Assembly: GCF_009932725.1 (NCBI RefSeq) | Contig: NZ_BLJU01000003.1 | Coordinates: 1-64,000 of the forward strand | Direction of reading: 5' to 3' | Source: Pseudomonas yangonensis | GTDB lineage: Bacteria; Pseudomonadota; Gammaproteobacteria; Pseudomonadales; Pseudomonadaceae | Length of the DNA stretch: 64,000 bases | Shown here: positions 26,997-37,579 of the stretch, one piece after another | How the letters are laid out: the number at the start of each line of letters is the position of its first letter | Position numbering within the stretch: position 1 is the stretch's first letter | Translations under genes and position numbers: made by a program | Notes under the pieces: model-generated | Told to the model about the DNA's origin: nothing | Database searches by the model: none | What the model saw: the letters and a program-made list of their open reading frames with translations, nothing else

Positions 26997-29201
26997 TCAG
27001 AAGCTGGTGCTGATGCTGGCGTAGAAGGTGCGCCCCGGTTCGTTGTAGGTGTAGGCGCCGGCCTCGCGGCTATTGCCCTCGCGGTACAGGCGCTTGTCGA
27101 ACAGGTTGCTGATGCCGGCACCGACGCTCCAGTTCTTGTCGATGGCATAGTTGCCGCCGATACCGACCAGGGCATAGGGCGAGATTTCACGGCGCGCATC
27201 GCCAGTCAGCTCGTTGCCTTTGTAGTCGTATTTGCCGGGTGTCTGCCGGCCATACCAGGTCACGCTGGTCTGCAACGACAGCGGCTCGCTCACCTGCCAG
27301 TCGAGCGTCGAGTTGACGGTGAACTCGGGGATGATCGACAAGGGCTCACCAGTCTCCTTGTTCTTCGATTGCAGCATCCAGGTGAAGTTGGTGTTCCAGC
27401 TCAGGCGGTCGGCCAGCGGCATCTTCAGGTTGCCCTCGAAGCCTTCGACCACCGCCCGCGGAATGTTGACCCACTGGAACACGTCCACCCGGCGGTTGGC
27501 GCCCATGATGCTGGCGGTGATATTGGCCACCGGCGTGCGGCCGGCCTCGACCTTGTCGCGGTAGTCATTGCGGAACCAGGTCAGGCTGGCGTGGTAGTCG
27601 CCGGATTCGAACTCCAGGCCCAGTTCCTTGTTGATGCTGGTTTCGGCGTCCAGCTGGTCATTGCCGACCATGAAGCAGCCGACGCCCACCGTGCCCCAGC
27701 AGCCGATGCCGTTGCTGTACAGCGCGTAGGACGGGTTGCTCTGGTACAGGTTGGGCACCTTGTAGGCGCGGGCGATACCGGCCTTGAGGCTGAAGTGCTG
27801 GTCCAGCCGGTGGGACAGGTTAAGCGACGGGCTCCAGTTGCTGCCGCTGACGCTGTTGTGGTCGTAACGCAGCCCCGGGGTCAGGATGGTGCCGGGCGCC
27901 AGTTCGATGTTGTCCTCGATGAACAGCGACGCGGTGCGCATCGCGACGGAGCCGTTGAAAGCGTCCGTGTAGCCGATGTTCTGGACCAGCGCGAGGTCGG
28001 AGACGCCGTCATCCATGCGCTGCTCGTTCCACTCGGCGCCCAGAGTCAGCACCTGCTCGAACAGGGCCGACAGCGGCAGGCTGACTTCACTGTGTGCAGT
28101 CAGGCTTTCCAGCTCGATGGTGCCGAACTCGTTGCCGTTGATCGCACCTTCAGGCCCACCGGCCAGGCCTTCCTTGAGGCGGTTGTTGCGCGTGCGCTCG
28201 TACTGCAGATAGTTCAGTGTGCTGCCGAAGTCCCAGTCGCCGTGGTGAGTGATGGCGTAGGTATTGCGCAGCATGCGGTTGGTTTCACGGCCGATCCAGC
28301 TGTCGCGCGCAGCATTGACCACCGGACTGCTGCTGAGGTTGTTCATGCTGTCGCCGGTGTAGATGTTGCCCTGGCGGCTGAAACCGGCCTGCAGGTCGAT
28401 GCTCTGCGACTCGTCCAGGCGCCAGCTGAGCGTGCCATCAATATCGCGGTTGCGTACACCTTCGCGCCCCGCCAGCGCGGCGTTGGTGGCACTGACGGCG
28501 CGGCCTTCGTTGATGTCCTGATCGTCCGAGTCGGTCTTGTTCAGGTTGCCGTATATGCGGTAGGAAAGGCTCTCCGCCAGCGGGCCGCTGAGGCCGAAGT
28601 TGAAACGGCGGGTGGCGCCCTCCTCGCTGTGCTGCGGCATGTTGGCGTACAGGCTGAGGTTGCCGTGATGCTCCAGGCCGGCCTGCTTGGTGATGATGTT
28701 GACCACGCCGCCTGCGGCACCGCTGCCATAGCGGGCAGCAGCCGGGCCGCGCAGCACTTCGATGCGCTCGATCTGCTCGGCTGGCACCCAGTTGGTATCG
28801 CCGCGGGTATCACGGTCACCGCGCCAGCCATAGCGCACGGCATTGCGCGAACTCACCGGCTTGCCATCGATCAGGATCAGGGTGTTCTCCGGGCCCATGC
28901 CGCGGATATCGATCTGGCGATTGTTGCCGCGCGCGCCCGATCCGCTGTTGCCGGTCAGGTTGACGCCCGGCTGCTTGCGGATGATCTCGGCGATGTCGTT
29001 CGCCGGCGGCGCCTTCTGGATATCCTCGGCGGTGATCACCGATACGCCGAGTGCCTGCTTGAGCTCCTCCTGCGCGGTGCCAAGCACCTCGGTGGATTGC
29101 AGTTGCAGCGGCTCCTCGGCAGCCGCTGCCAACGCCGGCGCAGCCAGCAACATGGCGATGGCCAAGGGTTTGAACGAATGATGACGCGCTTGCAGGTACA
29201 T
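26997..29201 (-). CDS. TonB-dependent catecholate siderophore receptor (FepA/PfeA-like)
   Basis: A 734-residue outer-membrane receptor. It has a signal peptide ending PALAAAA and a TonB-box-like region near residue 35. The plug domain has IIRKQPGVNLTGN and RQIDIRGMGPENTLILIDGK, then RGPAAARYGSGAAGGVVNII. A 22-strand barrel follows, ending in TFYASISTSF with the terminal Phe. The loop cysteines in GIGCWGTVGVGCF match the disulfide of FepA/PfeA/IroN proteins. The ATG at 29201 has GGGGAGGGG upstream. A Fur-like palindrome lies about 45 bp before the start, and a divergent AraC regulator follows. Confidence 0.94.
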   Translation of the reverse strand: MYLQARHHSFKPLAIAMLLAAPALAAAAEEPLQLQSTEVLGTAQEELKQALGVSVITAEDIQKAPPANDIAEIIRKQPGVNLTGNSGSGARGNNRQIDIRGMGPENTLILIDGKPVSSRNAVRYGWRGDRDTRGDTNWVPAEQIERIEVLRGPAAARYGSGAAGGVVNIITKQAGLEHHGNLSLYANMPQHSEEGATRRFNFGLSGPLAESLSYRIYGNLNKTDSDDQDINEGRAVSATNAALAGREGVRNRDIDGTLSWRLDESQSIDLQAGFSRQGNIYTGDSMNNLSSSPVVNAARDSWIGRETNRMLRNTYAITHHGDWDFGSTLNYLQYERTRNNRLKEGLAGGPEGAINGNEFGTIELESLTAHSEVSLPLSALFEQVLTLGAEWNEQRMDDGVSDLALVQNIGYTDAFNGSVAMRTASLFIEDNIELAPGTILTPGLRYDHNSVSGSNWSPSLNLSHRLDQHFSLKAGIARAYKVPNLYQSNPSYALYSNGIGCWGTVGVGCFMVGNDQLDAETSINKELGLEFESGDYHASLTWFRNDYRDKVEAGRTPVANITASIMGANRRVDVFQWVNIPRAVVEGFEGNLKMPLADRLSWNTNFTWMLQSKNKETGEPLSIIPEFTVNSTLDWQVSEPLSLQTSVTWYGRQTPGKYDYKGNELTGDARREISPYALVGIGGNYAIDKNWSVGAGISNLFDKRLYREGNSREAGAYTYNEPGRTFYASISTSF

Positions 29202-29244
29202 GCCCCCTCCCCGATGTGCGCGGCATGATGCCGGCACAACATCC

Positions 29245-29263
29245 AATGCGAATGATTTGCATC
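29245..29263. promoter_or_regulatory. Fur-box-like palindrome upstream of the siderophore receptor
   Basis: ATGCGAAT-G-ATTTGCAT is a 17-bp near-perfect palindrome (one mismatch) in the 159-bp divergent region between receptor and AraC regulator. Its AT-rich core and position 45 bp before the receptor start fit a Fur operator. Confidence 0.55.
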
Positions 29264-29360
29264 AATAAATGGCGAGGCGTAGTCTGCCACCCTGTTTGTA
29301 ACAAGAGGTTTGTGTGCAGGGATTTGTTCTTTGCGCCAGAGGCATGCAGAGGTGTCATCG

Positions 29361-30329
29361 ATGACCAGCCACGCCCCCATCGTCCGCGCCGCCGAGTTGG
29401 CAGACCTGGCCGATGAGCGCATCCGCCTGGTGGATGGCGGGACCGCGCGTGATCGCCTGTTCCAGGGGCACCTGAGCTGGCGCCGGCTGCGCAGCGGCCT
29501 GTCGTTGCACTGCTCGGACTGCCAGGAGTTGCAGGACTTCGCCACCCAGACCGAAGCGCGCCCGCACCTGAATTTCATCCTCTTTCTGCAGGGGCGCAGC
29601 GAGGTCAGCTACGACGGCCGACCCTTCACCTTCGGTGCATCCGGCACTGCTGGCGAGGGGGTGACCATCGCGCTCAACGAGCCGATGCTCTTCGCCCGTC
29701 GCGCGCGCCGCGGCCAGCGCATCCGCAAGGTCTCGGTGAGCCTGGCGTCGGAGTGGTTCGAATCCAGCGGCTTCGATGGCCAGGCGCAGCTCAAGACGTT
29801 GCTGCAGGGTAATTACCGACCACTCAATGTGATGCGCTGGCAACCGTCACCGCGCCTGCTGACGCTGGCCGAACAGGTGCTGCACCCTGGCTGCGACAAT
29901 CGCCTGCTGGAAAATCTCTACCTGGAAAGCCGCGCCCTGGAGATCGCCGGTGAAGCGCTGAGCCTGCTGACCCGGCAACCGCTCAACGCCACGCCGAACC
30001 TACGCCCACAGGAATACCAGCGCATTCGCCGTACCCTGGAACTGCTGCACAGCGGCGAGGCCGATGGCTGGTCACTGGAAGATATCGCCCATGAGGTCGG
30101 CTGCTGCGCCAGCACCCTGCAGCGCCAGTTCCAGGCGGCGAAGGGCACCTCGCTGTTCGAGTATCAGCGCCAGCGCAAGCTGCAACAGGCACGCGAGGCG
30201 TTGGAGCGGCAGGGCGTAAGCGTCGGACAGGCCGCCTGGATCGCCGGCTACAGCAGCGCCGCCAATTTCTCCACGGCATTCAAGCGCGCCTTCGGTATCA
30301 GCCCGAAGCAGGTGCGGGCAAGGTTGTAG
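29361..30329 (+). CDS. AraC-family regulator of siderophore uptake (PchR-like)
   Basis: A 322-residue regulator with a variable N-terminal sensing domain (residues 1-210) and a C-terminal AraC double helix-turn-helix: WSLEDIAHEVGCCASTLQRQ near residue 236 and GQAAWIAGYSSAANFSTAFK near residue 288, ending FGISPKQVRAR. It is divergent from the TonB receptor and overlaps the shared promoter region. This is the usual layout for siderophore-responsive activators such as PchR. The inducing siderophore is not known. ATG 29361 is chosen because AGAGG precedes it and the domain starts there. Confidence 0.9.
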   Translation: MTSHAPIVRAAELADLADERIRLVDGGTARDRLFQGHLSWRRLRSGLSLHCSDCQELQDFATQTEARPHLNFILFLQGRSEVSYDGRPFTFGASGTAGEGVTIALNEPMLFARRARRGQRIRKVSVSLASEWFESSGFDGQAQLKTLLQGNYRPLNVMRWQPSPRLLTLAEQVLHPGCDNRLLENLYLESRALEIAGEALSLLTRQPLNATPNLRPQEYQRIRRTLELLHSGEADGWSLEDIAHEVGCCASTLQRQFQAAKGTSLFEYQRQRKLQQAREALERQGVSVGQAAWIAGYSSAANFSTAFKRAFGISPKQVRARL

Positions 30330-30732
30330 GGAAGGCGTAGCCCGGATGCAATCCGGGAAAGGCGAAGGGCAAGGTTCTGCCGGTTTTCCCTGTGCCCGGA
30401 GAGGTAAGGGGCTGCGGCCGCACATCGATGTAGGGGGCAGCGCACCCTACGAAACATGCGGCCGGGCTGCTTTCTCCCCTCTCCCGCTTGCGGGAGAGGG
30501 GCCGGGGGAGAGGGCTAGCGATTTAGCCCTCAACGGCGCAGGAGCAGTTATCCAAACTATCGCACGCGGCCTTCCCAGCCCTCTCCCGGCCTGATCGCCA
30601 GCGATCAGGCGCTCATCGGCGTAACAGACAGAGCAAAACTATGGCACGCGGCCTTTTTCGCCCTCTCCCGCCCTTCGGGCACCCTCTCCCGCAAGCGGGA
30701 GAGGGTCATCAGAGGGCTGCAAGCAGCCGCTT
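30330..30732. repeat. 403-bp intergenic cluster of hairpin repeats between araC-type gene and ppk
   Basis: No gene is visible between these convergent genes. The region holds a CCCGGATGCAATCCGGG hairpin (near 30342), a TAGGGGG/CACCCTA dyad, and the hairpin CCCCTCTCCCGC-TT-GCGGGAGAGGGG at 30476-30501. It also holds a 20-bp imperfect direct repeat (AAACTATCGCACGCGGCCTT and AAACTATGGCACGCGGCCTT, 30554 and 30636), a CCTGATCGC/GCGATCAGG hairpin near 30590-30609, and ACCCTCTCCCGC-AA-GCGGGAGAGGGT at 30681-30706. The last lies 27 bp past the ppk stop and could terminate it. The element ends of the MITE copies elsewhere are absent here. Confidence 0.65.
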
Positions 30733-32916
30733 TTAACGAGCGACGACGACCGGGGCTGTGAGCTTTTCCAACAAGCCGGACTGCGCGCTACGCGGGTTCT
30801 GGTTGCCGGTGGGCTGCTGACGCACATAGCGACCGTCGGACTGCAGCACCCAGGCCTGGGTGTTGTCGGTCAGGTAGCTTTCCAGCTCCTTCTTCACCCG
30901 GGTGATGAGCTTCTTGCCCTCTACCGGGAAGCAGGTTTCCACGCGTTTGTCGAGGTTGCGCTCCATCCAGTCGGCGCTGGACAGATAGATCTTCTCGTCG
31001 CCGCCGTTGAGGAAGTAGAACACCCGCGTGTGTTCGAGGAAGCGGCCGATGATCGAACGCACCTGGATATTGTGCGACACCCCGGCGATGCCCGGACGCA
31101 GGCAGCACATGCCGCGCACCACCAGATCGATCTTCACCCCGGTCTGGCTGGCCTTGTACAGCGCACGAATGACCTTGGCATCGGTCAGCGAGTTGAACTT
31201 GGCGATGATCTGCGCCGGCTTGCCCTCGGCGGCTGCAGCGGTCTCCTTGGCGATCAGATCGAGCAGCGTCTTCTTCAGGGTGAAGGGCGCATGCAGCAGC
31301 TTCTTCATGCGCAGGGTCTTGCCCATGCCGATCAGCTGGCTGAACAGCTTGGCCACGTCCTCGCCGAGCGCCACATCGGCGGTGAGCAGGCTGTAGTCGG
31401 TGTACAGCTTGGCGTTGCCGGCATGGTAGTTGCCGGTGCCGAGGTGGGCGTAGCGGACGATCTCGCCGTTCTCGCGGCGCAGGATCAGCATCATCTTGGC
31501 GTGGGTCTTGAAGCCCACCACGCCGTAGATCACCACCGCACCGGCAGCCTGCAGGCGGCTGGCCAGTTGCAGGTTGGACTCTTCGTCGAAGCGCGCACGC
31601 AGTTCGATCACCGCGGTGACTTCCTTGCCGTTTCGCGCCGCTTCCACCAACGCGTCGACGATCTCCGAGTTGGCCCCGGAGCGATACAGGGTCTGCTTGA
31701 TCGCCAGCACGTGCGGGTCTTTCGCCGCCTGGCGCAGCAGGTCGACCACGGGCGTGAAGGACTCGAAGGGGTGCAGCAGGAGGATGTCCTGCTTGCTGAC
31801 CACGTTGAAGATGTTCTCCGAGTTCTGCAGCAGCTTGGGGATCACCGGGGTGAACGGCGCGTACTGCAGATCCGGATGGTTATCCAGGCCGGTGATGCTG
31901 AACAGGCGGGTCAGGTTGACCGGGCCATTGACCTGGTACAGCTCGCTCTCGGTCAGGCCGAACTGCTTGAGCAGGTGGTCACGCAGGTGTTTCGGGCAGG
32001 TGTCGACCACCTCCAGGCGCACGGCATCGCCGTAGCGACGGCTGAACAGTTCGCCACGCAGGGCACGCGCCAGGTCCTCGACGTCCTCGGTATCCACCGA
32101 CAGGTCGGCATTTCGGGTCAGGCGGAACTGATAGCAGCCCTTGACCTTCATGCCCTGGAACAGGTCATCGGCGTGGGCGTGGATCATCGACGAGAGGAAC
32201 ACGTAGTTGTCGCCGGGGCCGCCGACTTCCTCGGGCACGCGGATGATCCGCGGCAGCAGGCGCGGCGCCGGGATGATGGCCAGACCGGAATCGCGGCCGA
32301 AGGCATCGATGCCCTCGAGCTCGACGATGAAGTTCAGGCTCTTGTTCACCAGCAGCGGGAAGGGGTGCGTCGGGTCGAGACCGATGGGGGTGATGATCGG
32401 CGCGATCTCGTCGCGGAAATAGCGGCGCACCCAGGTCTTGAGCTTGGTGGTCCAGAACCGCCGGCGGATGAAGTTGATGTTGTGCTTGGCCAGCGCCGGG
32501 AACAGGGTGTCGTTGAGAATGGCGTACTGCCGCTCGACCTGCTCGTGCACCAGCTCACTGATGCGCGCCAGCGCCTGGTGCGGCTGCAGGCCATCGGCGC
32601 CGGCCTGTTCACGGGCGAAGTTGATCTGCTTCTTCAGGCCAGCGACGCGGATCTCGAAGAACTCGTCGAGGTTGCTGGAGAAGATCAGCAGGAACTTCAG
32701 ACGTTCGAGCAACGGATAGGACTCGTCCAGCGCCTGCTCCAGCACCCGGATATTGAACTGCAGCTGCGACAATTCACGGTGGATGTACAGGCTGCTGTCA
32801 TCCAGGCTGGGAATCGGGGCCGGCGGCGGGGTTTCCACCGCTGGCGTCTCGGCGACCACCTCGGCCTGAGGCGGGTTGTTGTCGAGCACTTCGCTGTTGA
32901 GTCCTTCGCTGTTCAT
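30733..32916 (-). CDS. ppk: polyphosphate kinase 1
   Basis: A 727-residue PPK1, which makes polyphosphate from ATP. Domain landmarks in order are [20 protein letters not shown] (N domain, near residue 43), [17 protein letters not shown], then the two phospholipase-D-like catalytic domains. These have [35 protein letters not shown] with the autophosphorylated histidine region, and the C-terminal [17 protein letters not shown]. The first about 40 residues are a low-complexity Glu/Pro/Val tail, so the exact start is less certain. It is transcribed away from hemB on the same strand and converges with the AraC gene. Confidence 0.97.
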   Translation of the reverse strand: MNSEGLNSEVLDNNPPQAEVVAETPAVETPPPAPIPSLDDSSLYIHRELSQLQFNIRVLEQALDESYPLLERLKFLLIFSSNLDEFFEIRVAGLKKQINFAREQAGADGLQPHQALARISELVHEQVERQYAILNDTLFPALAKHNINFIRRRFWTTKLKTWVRRYFRDEIAPIITPIGLDPTHPFPLLVNKSLNFIVELEGIDAFGRDSGLAIIPAPRLLPRIIRVPEEVGGPGDNYVFLSSMIHAHADDLFQGMKVKGCYQFRLTRNADLSVDTEDVEDLARALRGELFSRRYGDAVRLEVVDTCPKHLRDHLLKQFGLTESELYQVNGPVNLTRLFSITGLDNHPDLQYAPFTPVIPKLLQNSENIFNVVSKQDILLLHPFESFTPVVDLLRQAAKDPHVLAIKQTLYRSGANSEIVDALVEAARNGKEVTAVIELRARFDEESNLQLASRLQAAGAVVIYGVVGFKTHAKMMLILRRENGEIVRYAHLGTGNYHAGNAKLYTDYSLLTADVALGEDVAKLFSQLIGMGKTLRMKKLLHAPFTLKKTLLDLIAKETAAAAEGKPAQIIAKFNSLTDAKVIRALYKASQTGVKIDLVVRGMCCLRPGIAGVSHNIQVRSIIGRFLEHTRVFYFLNGGDEKIYLSSADWMERNLDKRVETCFPVEGKKLITRVKKELESYLTDNTQAWVLQSDGRYVRQQPTGNQNPRSAQSGLLEKLTAPVVVAR

Positions 32917-32935
32917 CGCTGAGTTCCTGAGGGCG

Positions 32936-34123
<1,188 letters not shown>

Positions 34124-34162
34124 TCAGAGTAGTCTTCAGCACCCCTTCATCGAGCGCACGGC

Positions 34163-34717
34163 ATGCTCCAAGATCTGATCCGCCAGTTCGGCTATCCGGC
34201 ACTGGTACTGGGCACCTTCCTAGAGGGTGAGGTATCCCTGCTGCTGGCGGCCTACATGGCCGTGCGCAACGTGCTGGAGATCGAATGGGTGGCGCTGTGC
34301 GCCTTCCTCGGCACATTCGCCAGCGATCAGCTGTGGTACTACCTCGGCCGTCGTCATGGCCGCGCGCTGCTGGCACGCAAACCACGCTGGCAACCGCTGG
34401 GCGAACGTGCCAGCGCGCTGATCAAGCGTTATCCGGACCTGTGGGTGCTGTGTTTTCGCTTCCTCTACGGCCTGCGCACGGTGATGCCGCTGACCATCGG
34501 CCTGTCCGGCTATTCCTGGCGCCGTTATCTGCTGCTCGACGCCATCGGTGCCGGCGTCTGGGCCGGCGGCATCAGCCTGCTGGCCTACAGCCTGGGCAAT
34601 GCCATGGGCGGTTTGCTGGAAGAGTTGCGCAACTACCAGGTCATCCTGCTGGCCGCTGTGGTGCTGCTACTGTCCCTCGCCTGGCTAAACCGGTGGCGTC
34701 AGCGCCGGCGCGGCTGA
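34163..34717 (+). CDS. DedA family membrane protein
   Basis: A 184-residue inner-membrane protein of the DedA (SNARE-associated/VTT) family, thought to act as lipid flippases or proton-driven transporters. Landmarks are FLEGEVSLLLAAYMAVR with the re-entrant acidic residue, DQLWYYLGRRHGRALL, and CFRFLYGLRTVMPLTIGLSG with the essential arginines. About four hydrophobic helices are seen. Its 3' end overlaps the convergent membrane hydroxylase gene by 33 bp. It is divergent from hemB. Confidence 0.92.
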   Translation: MLQDLIRQFGYPALVLGTFLEGEVSLLLAAYMAVRNVLEIEWVALCAFLGTFASDQLWYYLGRRHGRALLARKPRWQPLGERASALIKRYPDLWVLCFRFLYGLRTVMPLTIGLSGYSWRRYLLLDAIGAGVWAGGISLLAYSLGNAMGGLLEELRNYQVILLAAVVLLLSLAWLNRWRQRRRG

Positions 34718-35929
34718 ACCGCGCGCCAGCCAGATGCCGAGCAGGCTGGCCAGGCTGTATGCGACAAGCCAGGTCCAGGCCCTGGCATCCAACGTCAGCA
34801 TGCCCAGTTCACCGGCCAGCCAGAAAGCCGGCAGGTTGCTCACCAGGCGCAGGCACTCCATCTGCCAGGCATTGCTGCGGTTTTCCAGCCACAGGCCGAT
34901 GCTGTACAGGCCCAGCGCCATCCACAGGCAGGCCAGCAGCACCGCACCGATCGAAAGGGCATCGCCCTGTGCCAGCAGCCATACGCCGGCCAGCAGATAG
35001 AAGACGAACTGCAACAGCGCGTAGACCTGCGCGCCACGCCCAAGCGGCACCTCGAACTTGCGGAAGTTGCTCAGGTCCGCCTTGGCCTGCGGATAGCGCG
35101 CAGCCACGTCGGCCGGGCGCCAACCGGTGGGCATGAACCAGATGCGCAGGCGGTCCCACCAGGAGCTGGCGCGCCTGGCATCGCTCCACAGCCCGGCGTA
35201 GACCTGCAAATTGGCCCACAGCGGATTCCAGCTGGCCAGCGGCACGGTCACGCCGAAGATCACCGGTTCCTCGTCCAGCTCCTCCTGAAAGGTGCCAAAA
35301 AGCCGGTCCCATACAATGAACACACCGCCGTAATTGCGATCCATGTAGATAGGATTCTGCGCATGGTGCACGCGGTGATTGGACGGTGTGATGAACAGCC
35401 ACTCGAACCAGCCCAGCTTGGGGATGTGGCGGGTATGCACCCAGAACTGATAGAGCAGGTTGAGGGCGGCGACGGTGAGGAACACCAGTGGTGGTACACC
35501 GACCACGGCCATCGGCAGGTAGAAGATCCAGCCGAAGATGAAACCGGTACTGGTCTGGCGCAAGGCGGTGGAGAGGTTGTAGTCCTCGCTCTGGTGATGC
35601 ACCGCATGCGCGGCCCAGAGCACGTTGCGCTCATGGCCCAGGCGGTGGTTCCAGTAATAGCAGAAGTCATAGAAGACGAAGGCAAAAACCCAGACCCAGA
35701 AACTGCCTTCGGAGAGTTCGAAGAGCGCCAGCTGCTCCCAGGCGAAGGCATATGTAAGCAGACCGACCACCTTGGTGAGAATACCGGTGGCCTGCGACAG
35801 CACGCCGGCACTGAGGCTGTTGAGCGCATCGGCCAGGCGATAGGTGCGCATGCCGCGCCAGCGCTCAGCGAGCAGCTCCAGGCCGATCAGCAGGAAGAAG
35901 AAGGGCACCGCGTAGAGAACGTAATTCAT
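34685..35929 (-). CDS. sterol desaturase/fatty acid hydroxylase superfamily membrane protein
   Basis: A 414-residue integral membrane di-iron enzyme. The histidine clusters that bind the two irons are HRLGHE, HAVHHQSEDYN and HRVHHAQNP, between residues about 100 and 200. Transmembrane helices flank them, and the C-terminal third has further helices. Substrates in this superfamily include fatty acids, sterols and alkylglycerols; none can be assigned here. The ATG at 35929 starts the first hydrophobic helix (NYVLYAVPFFFLLIGLELL). The convergent overlap with dedA is 33 bp. Confidence 0.9.
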   Translation of the reverse strand: MNYVLYAVPFFFLLIGLELLAERWRGMRTYRLADALNSLSAGVLSQATGILTKVVGLLTYAFAWEQLALFELSEGSFWVWVFAFVFYDFCYYWNHRLGHERNVLWAAHAVHHQSEDYNLSTALRQTSTGFIFGWIFYLPMAVVGVPPLVFLTVAALNLLYQFWVHTRHIPKLGWFEWLFITPSNHRVHHAQNPIYMDRNYGGVFIVWDRLFGTFQEELDEEPVIFGVTVPLASWNPLWANLQVYAGLWSDARRASSWWDRLRIWFMPTGWRPADVAARYPQAKADLSNFRKFEVPLGRGAQVYALLQFVFYLLAGVWLLAQGDALSIGAVLLACLWMALGLYSIGLWLENRSNAWQMECLRLVSNLPAFWLAGELGMLTLDARAWTWLVAYSLASLLGIWLARGSAAPALTPPV

Positions 35930-36104
35930 GACCGCGCCATATCGTTGTACTTGTGTCGGGAATGAGCTGATATTCATCCTATGCGCAGCTTCGCCAGGCT
36001 TCGCGGCGGCAAGTGACAGCACGAGTGGCATTTGGCGACAACCTTAGAATCAGTAACACCCGCGCCCGCATCAAGGTCGCGTCTTTCCTCACCAGGAGTC
36101 GAGC

Positions 36105-36764
36105 ATGAGCAAGAAAGTGGCAGTGATTCTGTCCGGCTGTGGCGTCTACGATGGCGCCGAGATCCATGAAAGCGTGATTACCCTGTTGCGCCTCGACCAG
36201 CGTGGCGCCGAGGTCCAGTGTTTCGCACCCAACGTGCCGCAGTTGCACGTGGTCGATCACTACAGCGGCGACGAGATGGACGAGACGCGCAATGTGCTGG
36301 TGGAGTCGGCGCGTATCGCCCGCGGCCAGATCAAGGACGTCAAGCAGCTGCACGCCGCCGAGTTCGACGCGCTGATCATGCCTGGCGGTTTCGGCGTGGC
36401 GAAGAACCTTTCCGACTTCGCCACCAATGGCGCCGGCTGCACGGTGCAACCGGACGTGCTGGCCGCGTGCAAGGCCTTCGTCGATGCCGGCAAGCCGGTC
36501 GGCCTGATGTGCATCGCGCCGGCACTGGCGGCGAAGATCTTCGGCGCTGGCGTGGTATGCACCATCGGCAGCGATCACGACACCGCCGCGGCCCTGACCC
36601 AGATGGGCGCCGAGCACCATGAGTGCGAGGTCAGCGAGATCGTCGAGGATGAGCAACGCAAACTGGTGACCACCCCCGCCTACATGCTCGCCAAATCCAT
36701 CGCCGAGGCGGCATCGGGCATCAACAAGATGGTCGACCGCGTGCTGGAGCTGACGCACCACTGA
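36105..36764 (+). CDS. elbB: ElbB-like glyoxalase/isoprenoid biosynthesis protein
   Basis: A 219-residue DJ-1/PfpI superfamily protein. It starts KKVAVILSGCGVYDGAEIHES, the ElbB hallmark, and has IMPGGFGVAKNLSDFA and the nucleophile elbow MCIAPALAAKI near residue 138. E. coli ElbB shows weak glyoxalase activity and was earlier tied to isoprenoid synthesis; its physiological task is open. An AGGAG site lies 7 bp before the ATG. The gene stands alone, followed by a REP pair. Confidence 0.93.
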   Translation: MSKKVAVILSGCGVYDGAEIHESVITLLRLDQRGAEVQCFAPNVPQLHVVDHYSGDEMDETRNVLVESARIARGQIKDVKQLHAAEFDALIMPGGFGVAKNLSDFATNGAGCTVQPDVLAACKAFVDAGKPVGLMCIAPALAAKIFGAGVVCTIGSDHDTAAALTQMGAEHHECEVSEIVEDEQRKLVTTPAYMLAKSIAEAASGINKMVDRVLELTHH

Positions 36765-36777
36765 GAGGGCGCCTGAG

Positions 36778-36847
36778 GCAGGAGCGGAGTCATCCGCGAA
36801 GCTGGCTGGCGTCATGCCAGGCACATCGCGAATGAATTCGCTCCTAC
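36778..36847. repeat. REP-type inverted pair
   Basis: AGGAGCGGAGTCATCCGCGA and the inverse TCGCGAATGAATTCGCTCCTA flank a short spacer. This is the classical Pseudomonas repeat family built on GTAGGAGCGNNNTNNNNCGCGAA. The left copy has diverged, but its hairpin is preserved by paired changes. Confidence 0.7.
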
Positions 36848-36962
36848 AATAGCCACACGACACGCCGATCCGGACATTGCCAAAGGCAGTCCGGCATTGC
36901 CTATGGCCAAACCCTTCAAGCTGCGTCAGCGTGACAGGCACCGATCGACGGAGCCACCACGC

Positions 36963-37430
36963 ATGTCAGCCCCCTTCACCCTCGACACCGACCTGCAACA
37001 GGCGGTGACTGCCTTCTTCCAGCGCATCCCGTTCAACCAGTTTCTCGGCATCGAGATCGCTGAACTGAGCGAGGAGCAGGTGACCATGCACCTGCCGATG
37101 AAGCCCGAGCTGATCGGCAACTTCGTCCACGGCATCCTGCACGGCGGGGTGATTTCCTCACTGCTCGACGTCTGTGGCGGCGCCATGGCGCTGATCGGCG
37201 CCTTCGCCAACCACCAGCACCTGCCGGCAGCCGAGCGCATGAGCAAGCTGTCCAAACTCGGCACCATCGACCTGCGCATCGACTATCTGCGCCCCGGACG
37301 CGGCCAGCGCTTCACCGCCACGGCCATGCCGCTACGGGCGGGCAACAAGGTGGCGGTGATTCGCATGGAGCTGCACAACGATGAAGGCGTGCTGGTGGCC
37401 GTGGGCACCGGCACCTATCTGTGTGGCTGA
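36963..37430 (+). CDS. PaaI/YigI-type hotdog thioesterase
   Basis: A 155-residue hotdog-fold protein of the acyl-CoA thioesterase group. The core GNFVHGILHGGVISSLLDVCGG contains the conserved HGG helix start with the catalytic region, and the strand DLRIDYLRPGRGQRFTATA is typical. The ATG at 36963 begins the conserved part; an upstream in-frame ATG at 36897 adds an arginine-rich, unlikely extension. The substrate is unknown. REP elements lie on both sides. Confidence 0.88.
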   Translation: MSAPFTLDTDLQQAVTAFFQRIPFNQFLGIEIAELSEEQVTMHLPMKPELIGNFVHGILHGGVISSLLDVCGGAMALIGAFANHQHLPAAERMSKLSKLGTIDLRIDYLRPGRGQRFTATAMPLRAGNKVAVIRMELHNDEGVLVAVGTGTYLCG

Positions 37431-37487
37431 CAGAGCGTTTGTCATCCCCGGATTTCATCCGGGCTACAGCACTGAACGGATGCCTCT

Positions 37488-37553
37488 GTAGGAGCGAGCT
37501 CTGCTCGCGAAGCGCCCAGCCTCAGGAAATTCGTGAGCAGAGCTCGCTCCTAC
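37488..37553. repeat. REP pair (REPIN)
   Basis: GTAGGAGCGAGCTCTGCTCG and onward (37488-37511) is repeated in inverse orientation at 37530-37553 with 23 of 24 matches and an 18-bp spacer. Just upstream is another small hairpin, CCCGGATTTCATCCGGG (37447-37463). Both are common intergenic repeats of pseudomonads. Confidence 0.85.
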
Positions 37554-37579
37554 GGTCATTGCTTAGCTAGCCGGGGCCG

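Noticed and set aside
26865..29228. A 787-codon open frame antisense to the TonB receptor gene.
   Set aside because: It is a codon-structure shadow of a strongly supported gene in a GC-rich genome; it has no ribosome site or recognisable domain.
31030..32922. A 630-codon open frame antisense to ppk.
   Set aside because: The composition is rich in His, Gln and Val as expected for reverse-complement shadows; ppk on the other strand has complete catalytic motifs.
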